Source of the DNA: a bacterium | Lineage (GTDB): Bacteria > Ratteibacteria > UBA8468 | NCBI GenBank assembly: GCA_030630065.1 | Contig: DAOVNU010000071.1 | Span: 1 to 5,096, forward strand | Length of the DNA: 5,096 bases | Reading direction: 5' to 3' | Shown: positions 1-5,096 of the stretch, in pieces | Layout of the letters: each line of letters starts with the position of its first letter | How positions within the stretch are numbered: position 1 is the first letter of the stretch | Made by a program: the position numbers and the translations under genes | Notes under the pieces: model-generated | Seen by the model: the letters and a program-made list of their open reading frames with translations, nothing else | Told to the model about the DNA's origin: nothing | Databases searched by the model: none

Positions 1-178
1 AGGAGAAATCATTAAATTGGGGATGAAATTAAAGGTTCCCTATCATCTCACCTGGTCCTGCTATGCCGGGGGTGAAAAGCCCTGCCTTAAATGTGATTCC
101 TGCAAATTCCGTCTTAAAGGATTTAAAGAGATGGGAATAAATGACCCTCTTCTAAATGGAAAAAGCAAAAATTTCTGA
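1..178 (+). CDS. queC: 7-cyano-7-deazaguanine (preQ0) synthase QueC, 3' end only
   Basis: This is the C-terminal 58 residues of a reading frame open at the left window edge (first full codon at base 2, TGA at 176-178). QueC is an ATP-dependent enzyme that converts 7-carboxy-7-deazaguanine and ammonia to preQ0 in the cytoplasm. The visible part carries the family's C-terminal zinc-binding cluster, read as SCYAGGEKPCLKCDSC (C-x7-C-x2-C-x2-C, about bases 59-105), preceded by the typical VPYHLTWSC. It is followed by the usual RLKGF.EMGINDPL end. The N-terminal ATP-pyrophosphatase (PP-loop) part lies outside the window. The last 23 bp overlap the start of queE, so the two genes are probably translationally coupled in one operon. 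The identity is well supported by the Cys cluster together with the queE and queF neighbours. Confidence 0.93.
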   Translation, partial: GEIIKLGMKLKVPYHLTWSCYAGGEKPCLKCDSCKFRLKGFKEMGINDPLLNGKSKNF

Positions 179-845
179 GGTTTTTTCCTCCGTTCAAGGA
201 GAGGGAATATACATCGGCAGGAAGGAAATATTCGTTCGTTTCTCCGGTTGCAACCTCAACTGTGTTTTCTGTGATACTAATCATAAAAGAGGAAAATTCT
301 ATACTATTAAGGAACTGACGCAAAAGATTAATTGCCACACCGATATTTCCGGTGCGAAGTCAAAATGGTTAACCCTAACCGGGGGAGAGCCCTTGCTCTG
401 GTCTGATTTTCTGGAGGAACTTCTCCCTCTTTTAAAGAAAGAATATAAAGTTACTTTAGAGACCAACGGAACGTTGCCGGCTAAATTTAAGAAAATAAAG
501 AATTGGGTAGACCTTGTAGCATTGGATTTTAAGTTGCCCAGTTCAACTAAAGAAAAGAGTTTCTGGAAAGAGCATCAAAAATTTTTGAAAGTTGTTAAGA
601 ATAAAATTTTTGTTAAGGCGGTTATAACCGGGAGAACAGATTTGCAGGATGTAAAAAAAGCGGTAGCAATAATCTTTAAGATTAACCCGAAAATTCCTTT
701 TATTTTACAGCCAGCCAGCGCTTACAAAAAATTCAGAGATGTTCCGCGAATAGAGAAAGTTTTACAATTTCAGGAAGAAGCGTTAAAATCTATTTCTGAT
801 GTAAGAATAATACCCCAGATTCACAAATTCCTGAGGTTAAAATGA
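156..845 (+). CDS. queE: 7-carboxy-7-deazaguanine synthase QueE (radical SAM)
   Basis: QueE rearranges 6-carboxy-5,6,7,8-tetrahydropterin to 7-carboxy-7-deazaguanine, the committed step toward preQ0, using a [4Fe-4S] cluster and S-adenosylmethionine. The 229-aa protein starts with the family signature ISEVFSSVQGEG (residues 6-17). The radical-SAM cysteine motif is GCNLNCVFCDT, with C32, C36 and C39 (canonical CX3CX2C). SAM-binding elements follow: LTLTGGEPLL with GGEP at 76-79, then LETNGT at 101-106, LVALDFKLPSS at 120-130, and ILQPAS nearer the C-terminus. The length is normal for the family. The ATG at 156 is forced as the earliest start, because the codon just before it in frame (153-155) is TAA. 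No strong Shine-Dalgarno is visible, which fits coupling to queC translation that ends 23 bp downstream. The stop overlaps the queF start as ATGA (842-845). Confidence 0.95.
   Translation: MEKAKISEVFSSVQGEGIYIGRKEIFVRFSGCNLNCVFCDTNHKRGKFYTIKELTQKINCHTDISGAKSKWLTLTGGEPLLWSDFLEELLPLLKKEYKVTLETNGTLPAKFKKIKNWVDLVALDFKLPSSTKEKSFWKEHQKFLKVVKNKIFVKAVITGRTDLQDVKKAVAIIFKINPKIPFILQPASAYKKFRDVPRIEKVLQFQEEALKSISDVRIIPQIHKFLRLK
833..836 (+). promoter_or_regulatory. Ribosome binding site for queF inside queE
   Basis: GAGG ends 5 nt before the queF ATG at 842 and lies within the last codons of queE. With the 4-bp ATGA overlap it supports reinitiation or coupled translation of queF after queE. It also supports the chosen queF start. 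Confidence 0.6.
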
Positions 846-1252
846 AACTAAGCAAAGAATATAATGGATTACAAGAGGATGTAAGGAAGGCAAAGAAACC
901 GCAAATAGAGGTCTGGGAAAATAAATATCCGGATAAAAAATATACTATTACCATTGAGATTTTTGAGTTCACCTGTCTTTGCCCGAATACCGGTCTTCCC
1001 GATTTTGCTACCATCATTATAAAATACATTCCGGACAAATACTGCGTGGAACTGAAATCTTTTAAATATTATCTTTTCTCCTACAGGAATGAGGGAATTT
1101 TTCACGAGCATTTTGTCAATAGAGTTCTGGATGATTTTATTGCCGCCTGCCGTCCCCGCTCGGCAAGTATCACCGGGGAATTCAACCCCCGCGGTGGTAT
1201 CAAGACCACCGTCAGCCGAGAATATAAAATGGGGTCAGGTCTTGACATTTGA
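842..1252 (+). CDS. queF: NADPH-dependent 7-cyano-7-deazaguanine reductase QueF (type I, unimodular), tail formed by repeat
   Basis: QueF reduces the nitrile of preQ0 to the aminomethyl group of preQ1, using two NADPH. The 136-aa protein is the short single-domain (T-fold) form. The active site is intact: FTCLCPNTGLPDFA holds the thioimide-forming Cys47 and the proton-donor Asp54, with the same spacing as Cys55/Asp62 of Bacillus subtilis QueF. The QueF motif ELKSFKYY is at 70-77, and the substrate-binding His88/Glu89 lie in IFHEHFVNR. A Shine-Dalgarno-like GAGG (833-836) sits 5 nt before the ATG, and the start overlaps the queE stop by 4 bp. After FNPRGGIKTTVSREYKM the last residues (GSGLDI) and the TGA stop are encoded by the palindromic repeat that begins at 1231. 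The native C-terminus was therefore probably replaced by a short extension. All known catalytic residues lie upstream of this, so the enzyme is likely active. Confidence 0.95.
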   Translation: MKLSKEYNGLQEDVRKAKKPQIEVWENKYPDKKYTITIEIFEFTCLCPNTGLPDFATIIIKYIPDKYCVELKSFKYYLFSYRNEGIFHEHFVNRVLDDFIAACRPRSASITGEFNPRGGIKTTVSREYKMGSGLDI

Positions 1253-1309
1253 CAAAATATTTACAGGTTTAACCCTACAGGATTTTGTCAAATGTCAAGA
1301 CCTGACCCC
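1231..1309. repeat. 79-bp palindromic repeat element, copy 1
   Basis: A 28-bp left arm (1231-1258, starting GGGGTCAGGTCTTGACATTT) is perfectly complementary to the right arm (1282-1309, ending AGACCTGACCCC). Between them is a 23-bp asymmetric centre (1259-1281). The whole 79-bp unit recurs at 2256-2334 with its centre reversed; the two match at 74 of 79 positions once one is reverse-complemented. This copy covers the last 22 bases of queF, including its stop, and gives the final G of the TAG stop of the convergent - strand gene. As RNA it would fold into a very long hairpin between two convergent genes. On the - strand the hairpin is followed directly by the T-rich ATTTTATATT, so it may also help terminate that transcript. 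No clear target-site duplication is seen. It is probably a REP/MITE-like non-autonomous element, since no transposase is present here. Confidence 0.93.
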
Positions 1310-2241
1310 TATATGTCTTTTTCCACGACAAAGGCGCGGGTGGGAAAATTGAGTAATTTGGCAACGGTAAGATTTCCAGCGGTGGCAAGAGTTTTGGTTT
1401 TTGCTCTTTCTGCCGGGAGAGAATGAATGCCTGCCTGAAAATGCATATGGGATAGAATTGTCGTTCCCGGGGGTCCATTGTAGACAACCATATATTCCGG
1501 GGCATTTAAGACAAATTCTACCATTACTCGTATCTCATTTTTATCAATAAACTGGTCAATATGTTTTTTATTCACGAGAACAATATGATGGTCGTAATAA
1601 GGATAGGGATTTGCCGAAATAATGTAGTTATTCCAGGGGTAATCTTCCCTTCCTTTCTCATAAGAGCAATAGGGGCATTTCTCTTCCCCCTTCTTTCTTT
1701 TCTCCACCCGGGAAAAACTGACAATTGATTTCCTTCTTCCGTTATATTGAACTTCAAGCAAGCCATCCTCATACGATTTGGTTTCTATTCCTTTGAGGCA
1801 TTCCGCCCTGACAAATCCGTTCTTAATCCCTTTTTTCCAGAGTTCATCAACCTTTTCCTTTAAGAGAGGGAATTCTTGGTTAAAACTTTCTTCCCCATTC
1901 TTTATTCCTTGCTTATTCAGATAAGCGTAAACAAATTCAAGGTCTTCTTCGGAACTGCTCACGTAATCAAGTGCCTCCCGCACATTTTGTGCCTCGGAAA
2001 ATTCAAAGACCTCTTTATCCACCGTCACGATTAAGCCAGCCATTTCCGAGGAACCAGGCTTAATGGTTTTGTCTTTGTCCTGAAAATGCTTAACGTAGTT
2101 GATGGGGAGTCGTGTCCAGCGGGGAAAAAGGAAGGCGCGTAATCGCTGGTTCCGATAGGCAACAATGACGTTGATAATCTTTGTTTTTTCGTTGCCTAAA
2201 AGCAACTCGACCAGGTTTCCTGCCGTCTCTATAAATCCCAT
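1309..2241 (-). CDS. HIT/GalT-superfamily nucleotidyltransferase-like protein (DUF4922/GDP-hexose phosphorylase-like) with swapped halves
   Basis: This 310-aa protein has the hallmarks of the GalT branch of the HIT superfamily. Residues 189-192 are CPYC (possible metal site), 211-219 are NPYPYYDHH, and H227 lies in KKHIDQF. YNGP is at 254-257, the catalytic-type H-x-H-x-Q (HMHFQ) at 265-269, and RAFVVE at 302-307. Relatives such as DUF4922 proteins and the GDP-glucose phosphorylase group cleave or exchange sugar nucleotides. From memory of these families, the segment N24...LFPR (38-41)...SSEMAGLIVTV (64-74) normally follows the RAFVVE stretch and ends the protein. Here it opens the protein, with a linker at about 95-130 leading into the catalytic half. 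The ATG at 2241 is the only sensible start: an in-frame TGA lies in the upstream repeat (2260-2262), and no Shine-Dalgarno is visible in the AT-only leader. The stop TAG (1311-1309) takes its G from copy 1 of the repeat. The frame is intact, but substrate and expression are unknown, and it could be a recombined remnant. Confidence 0.75.
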   Translation of the reverse strand: MGFIETAGNLVELLLGNEKTKIINVIVAYRNQRLRAFLFPRWTRLPINYVKHFQDKDKTIKPGSSEMAGLIVTVDKEVFEFSEAQNVREALDYVSSSEEDLEFVYAYLNKQGIKNGEESFNQEFPLLKEKVDELWKKGIKNGFVRAECLKGIETKSYEDGLLEVQYNGRRKSIVSFSRVEKRKKGEEKCPYCSYEKGREDYPWNNYIISANPYPYYDHHIVLVNKKHIDQFIDKNEIRVMVEFVLNAPEYMVVYNGPPGTTILSHMHFQAGIHSLPAERAKTKTLATAGNLTVAKLLNFPTRAFVVEKDI

Positions 2242-2255
2242 AATAATAAATAATA

Positions 2256-2334
2256 GGGGTCAGGTCTCCACATTTGACAAAATCCTGTAGGGTTAAGCCT
2301 GTAAATATTTTGTCAAATGTGGAGACCTGACCCC
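2256..2334. repeat. 79-bp palindromic repeat element, copy 2 (opposite orientation)
   Basis: The architecture is that of copy 1: 28-bp perfect arms (2256-2283 and 2307-2334) around a 23-bp centre (2284-2306). The reverse complement of its centre differs from the copy 1 centre at one base (C for T), which shows the element is inverted relative to copy 1. At arm positions 13-14 it reads CC where copy 1 reads TG, and the opposite arm reads GG where copy 1 reads CA, so pairing is kept. One base separates it from the priA stop codon, and 14 AT-only bases separate it from the ATG of the next - strand gene. On the - strand the stem is followed by TATTATTTATTATT, so it may work as a terminator-like hairpin after priA and reduce read-through into that gene. 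Confidence 0.93.
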
Positions 2335-2335
2335 A

Positions 2336-4306
2336 TCATAGCATATTCATCGGGTCAACGTCAATAGAATAGGGAAATTTTATCTCCTTCAAACTTTTGG
2401 TTAAGAAAGAATTTAAACCCTCAATCTCCCTTAGTTTGAGAATCAGGTGGTAGCGGAAATAATTTTTAATCTTGCCGTGGGAGCAGGGGGCTGGTCCCAA
2501 AATCTCCATTCCCTTTTGTTTTTCCGAATTTAAGCGCTCAGAAAGGGTCTGGATGTTTTTCTTTACTTTGTCCTCTTTTCTTCCTTTTACTCGTATATTG
2601 ACAAAATGGGTATAAGGAGGATATCCCAGTTCCTTACGCAAAGCCAGTTCCTTTTCGTAAAAAAGAGAGAAATTTCTCTCTTTTAAGGACTTAATGGCAT
2701 AATGCTCCGGCAGATAGGTCTGGATAATGACCTCGCCGGGAATTTCTCCCCTGCCGGAGCGACCGGCTACCTGAAAAAGCAGTTGAAAGGTTCTTTCTGC
2801 CGCCCTGAAGTCGGCTAAATTCAAGGAGGTATCAGCATTAAGAACACCAATCAGGGTGACATTGGGAAAATGGTGTCCTTTGGCAAGTAATTGTGTTCCC
2901 AGAACTATTTTTATTTTTCCTTGAGCAAAATTGGTAAGAAGATTGCGTAAGGACTTCTCTTTTTTAATCGTATCGGCGTCCAATCTTTTAATCCCAATAT
3001 CCGGAAATAGTTTTTTCAGTTCTCTTTCCACTCTTTCGGTCCCCAAACCGAGAAAACTGATTTTGCTTCCGCAAACCGGGCAATTAGAGGGTACCTTTTG
3101 ATGAAAATTACAGTAGTGGCAGTAAAGGCCTTTTCTGGAACGATAGTAGGTGAGGGGCAAACTGCAGTGCTTACATTTTAAGATAAAACCACATTTTCGA
3201 CAGAGTAATGTCGTATGGTATCCTTTGCGGTTCAGGAAAAGAATAATTTGCTCTCCTTTGAGCAATCTTTCTTCCATTAGGGAGCGCAACTCTTTAGAAA
3301 ATATTGCGGGTTTTCCACCTCTATAGCGGTCACGCATATTGACCAGATGAATTTCCGGTAATGCTCTTTTTTCCACTCTTTCGGTAAGTTTGATTAATTT
3401 GTATTTTCCGGTTCTGGCATAATAATATGATTCCAGAGAAGGTGTAGCAGTTCCCAAAATAAGCAAGGACTGGGTGAATTCTGCACGTTTTCCCGCTACT
3501 TCCCGGGCGTGATACTTAGGTTCCCGGTCTTCCTTATAGGAGGTTTCAAATTCCTCATCAATGATGATTAATCCCAACCTGGAAAGGGGGGCAAAGACAG
3601 CGGAGCGTGGCCCAATCACAATGTCAATCTTTCCTTTTCTGATTTCCTGCCACCTGTTGTAACGTTCCCGGTTGCTTAATTGGGAATGAAGAATTGCCAC
3701 CCGTTTGCCAAATCTTTTCTTTATCCAGAGAGAGGTCTGGGGAATAAGTGAGATTTCCGGAACCAAATAGATTGCCTGGCGGTTCTTCTCCAGGATGTAA
3801 CCAATGGCACGCAGATAGACCTCGGTCTTTCCACTGGCGGTAACTCCTTCCAAAAGAATAGTTTCCTTCTTTCCACTTTCAATCAAGGAGCGAATTTCTG
3901 CAATTGCTTTATCCTGCTGTTCGGTAGGAGGCAAGAGCAGAATCTTCTCCATAATCAATTGCGGCGGGGGACTAAATGGGGTTACTTTGGAATGAAGGGC
4001 AGGAGAGGTAGCAAGAGTAATTGCCTGTCCCCAGGAGGACTGGTAATATTCAGCCATCCATTTGGTCAGGGAGAGGATTTCCGGAGTTAAAATCGTTTCT
4101 TCGTCCAATACCCTGAGAATATTCTTGTAGGTTATTTTTTTATTGCCTCTCTCTGCAATACCAACAATATAACCGATAATCTTTCTTTCTCTCCCGAAAG
4201 GAACAAAAACCCTTTTACCAATCTTTATATCCTTTTCAAAACCGGTAAAAGTATAGGAGAAGGTTTGTTTGATGGGCAGGTTAAGCGCAACTTCAGCGAG
4301 TTTCAT
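2336..4306 (-). CDS. priA: Primosomal protein N', replication-restart helicase PriA (compact form)
   Basis: PriA is a superfamily 2, 3'-to-5' DNA helicase that recognises stalled forks and reloads the replicative helicase. The 656-aa protein has an N-terminal 3'-DNA-binding domain (about 1-100, KRVFVPFGRERKIIGYIVG). The helicase core has Walker A GVTASGKTE (154-162), motif II IIDEEFETSYK (248-258), GTATPS (285-290), GLGTERVERE (420-429), TQLLAKGHHFPNV (471-483) and QVAGRSGRG (512-520). The inserted zinc domain has eight Cys in four pairs (369/372, 378/381, 396/399, 409/412). It ends with the usual SIDVDPMNML. Only about 50 residues separate the 3'-binding domain from Walker A, against over 100 in E. 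coli PriA (732 aa), so the winged-helix domain appears absent. Motif II reads DEEF rather than the usual DEEH. The ATG overlaps the preceding gene by 14 bp, suggesting coupled translation. Confidence 0.95.
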   Translation of the reverse strand: MKLAEVALNLPIKQTFSYTFTGFEKDIKIGKRVFVPFGRERKIIGYIVGIAERGNKKITYKNILRVLDEETILTPEILSLTKWMAEYYQSSWGQAITLATSPALHSKVTPFSPPPQLIMEKILLLPPTEQQDKAIAEIRSLIESGKKETILLEGVTASGKTEVYLRAIGYILEKNRQAIYLVPEISLIPQTSLWIKKRFGKRVAILHSQLSNRERYNRWQEIRKGKIDIVIGPRSAVFAPLSRLGLIIIDEEFETSYKEDREPKYHAREVAGKRAEFTQSLLILGTATPSLESYYYARTGKYKLIKLTERVEKRALPEIHLVNMRDRYRGGKPAIFSKELRSLMEERLLKGEQIILFLNRKGYHTTLLCRKCGFILKCKHCSLPLTYYRSRKGLYCHYCNFHQKVPSNCPVCGSKISFLGLGTERVERELKKLFPDIGIKRLDADTIKKEKSLRNLLTNFAQGKIKIVLGTQLLAKGHHFPNVTLIGVLNADTSLNLADFRAAERTFQLLFQVAGRSGRGEIPGEVIIQTYLPEHYAIKSLKERNFSLFYEKELALRKELGYPPYTHFVNIRVKGRKEDKVKKNIQTLSERLNSEKQKGMEILGPAPCSHGKIKNYFRYHLILKLREIEGLNSFLTKSLKEIKFPYSIDVDPMNML

Positions 4307-5096
4307 ATTTTTCTACCATTGCCTGGATATGTGCGGGGGTGGTGCCGCAGCAGCCACCGATAATTTTAGCCCCGGACTCGATAATGGCAGGGATTCTATC
4401 TGCAATGAAGGAAGGTTTTTCCTTAAAAATTGTTTTTCCATCTTTTAAAACTGGTCTGCCGGCATTCGGCTTGGCAATGAGAGGTTTTTGGGTAAATTTG
4501 TGAAATTCATTAATTACCTTAATTATCTCCTCAACCCCTTCACCGCAGTTAGAGCCGAGAACGTCGGCATGCTTTTCTAAGTGCTCGACAATCTCCTTGA
4601 TTCTATCCCCCATCATTGTGCGGACTCCTCCAAAAAAACTCAAACTTGCAATCAAAGGTAATTCCGTATTTTCCTTTACCGCTCTTGCCGCAATCTCAAT
4701 CTCTTGCAAAGAAGTAAAGGTTTCCAGGATAATAATCTCAACTCCGGCATTCGCGAGAATTGTTGCCTGCTCGGTAAAAACCTCATATATTTCTTCAGGA
4801 GATATTTTACCCAGGGGTTGAATCAATTCCCCGCTTGGTCCGATATCCCCGGCAAGATAACAATCGGGAAAATTCTCAATTGCTTTCTGCGCAATCTCTG
4901 CCCCGGCGCGATTTAACTCTTTTGCCTTTTTTTCTAATGATACCTTTCTTAATTTCAGCCGGTTTGCCCCGAAGGTATTGGTAAGGATGATTTCGGCTCC
5001 TGCTTTCAAATAGGATTGGTGGACAGAAAGAATTTCCTCCTGATGGCTGATATTCCATTCCTCTGGAGCAGCCCCGGGAGATAATCCTTTTTCCTG
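4293..5096 (-). CDS. metH: Homocysteine S-methyltransferase domain protein (split MetH-type methionine synthase subunit), 5' end outside window
   Basis: The frame is open to the right window edge and shows 267 residues, beginning QEKGLSPGAAPEEWNIS; only about 10-20 N-terminal residues are likely missing. The protein is a (beta/alpha)8 zinc enzyme that binds homocysteine for methyl transfer to methionine. Family signatures are VHQSYLKAGAEIILTNTFGA (25-44 of the visible part), GDIGPSGELIQPLG, and the zinc-ligand cysteines C184 (LGSNC) and C249/C250 (IIGGCCGTTPAH). The protein stops straight after this domain. It lacks the folate, cobalamin and reactivation domains of full MetH, so it is either the homocysteine unit of a split methionine synthase, as in Thermotoga, or a stand-alone homocysteine methyltransferase. 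Its 3' end overlaps priA by 14 bp. A TTG at 5009 is an internal codon, since family sequence continues upstream of it. Confidence 0.88.
   Translation of the reverse strand, partial: QEKGLSPGAAPEEWNISHQEEILSVHQSYLKAGAEIILTNTFGANRLKLRKVSLEKKAKELNRAGAEIAQKAIENFPDCYLAGDIGPSGELIQPLGKISPEEIYEVFTEQATILANAGVEIIILETFTSLQEIEIAARAVKENTELPLIASLSFFGGVRTMMGDRIKEIVEHLEKHADVLGSNCGEGVEEIIKVINEFHKFTQKPLIAKPNAGRPVLKDGKTIFKEKPSFIADRIPAIIESGAKIIGGCCGTTPAHIQAMVEKYETR

Noticed and set aside
1..845. Deazaguanine genes as part of a phage or DNA-modification (dpd-type) island
   Set aside because: queF follows directly and no dpd or phage genes are visible, so ordinary tRNA queuosine synthesis is the simpler reading.
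1192..1211. Small hairpin CGGTGGT-ATCAAG-ACCACCG near the queF end
   Set aside because: The 7-bp stem lies in the conserved GGIKTT coding stretch and is not followed by a T-run, so it is most likely a by-product of the codons rather than a terminator.
1242..1281. TTGACA hexamers in the element arms as -35 promoter boxes
   Set aside because: TTGACA occurs twice in the left arm of copy 1, but no convincing -10 box lies 16-18 bp downstream on either strand, and one of the two hexamers is lost in copy 2.
1318..1322. TTTTT after copy 1 as the U-tract of a + strand intrinsic terminator
   Set aside because: It starts 9 nt beyond the stem and lies inside the coding sequence of the convergent gene. 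Some termination is possible but not shown.
1089..1352. Overlapping + strand open frame of 87 codons
   Set aside because: It lies out of frame within queF and runs through the repeat into the convergent gene. It has no recognisable motif and no ribosome binding site.
1231..2334. CRISPR array or composite transposon
   Set aside because: There are only two repeats, 946 bp apart with a gene between them, and no cas gene. No transposase is encoded and no target-site duplication is clear, so only a non-autonomous palindromic element is supported.
4293..5009. Start of the homocysteine methyltransferase at TTG 5009
   Set aside because: The frame stays open to the window edge, and the extra 29 residues include family-typical PEEWN and VHQSYL, so the true start lies beyond base 5096.
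4597..5058. Several short open frames on both strands within the metH-type gene
   Set aside because: The conserved homocysteine-methyltransferase frame covers the whole stretch, and the others have no family features.

Overview
The window looks like chromosomal DNA from a moderately AT-rich bacterium, possibly an uncultured deep-branching lineage. The lineage guess rests on general appearance only, because no rRNA or other phylogenetic marker is present. There are five protein genes or gene parts, tightly packed and with overlapping ends, plus two copies of a 79-bp palindromic repeat. I see no RNA gene, CRISPR array or transposase, and no gene-free stretch longer than about 100 bases.

Bases 1-1252 (+ strand) hold the end of a 7-deazaguanine (queuosine precursor) operon: the 3' end of queC, then queE, then queF. 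queC and queE overlap by 23 bp, and queE and queF share ATGA. QueE makes 7-carboxy-7-deazaguanine, QueC converts it to preQ0, and QueF reduces preQ0 to preQ1, the base inserted into tRNA on the way to queuosine. The presence of queF points to tRNA modification rather than DNA modification.

Bases 1231-2334 are the unusual part. A 933-bp gene on the - strand encodes a HIT/GalT-superfamily nucleotidyltransferase-like protein resembling the DUF4922/GDP-hexose phosphorylase group. Its two halves appear in swapped order: the part that normally ends the protein comes first, and the catalytic HxHxQ half comes last. This apparent domain swap (circular permutation) is bounded on each side by a 79-bp palindromic element. 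The elements have 28-bp perfect arms and a 23-bp asymmetric centre, and they lie in opposite orientation. Between the copies the arms differ at two base pairs, with matching changes on both sides, so pairing is kept. One element supplies the stop codon of queF and the last base of the swapped gene's stop codon. The other begins 1 bp after the priA stop codon.

Bases 2336-5096 (- strand) carry a methionine-synthase-type homocysteine S-methyltransferase domain, cut by the window edge at its 5' end, followed with a 14-bp overlap by priA, the replication-restart helicase. This PriA is compact (656 aa). It seems to lack the winged-helix domain, and it has DEEF where DEEH is usual. The priA side and the queC-queE-queF side are convergent and meet at the repeat-bounded gene.
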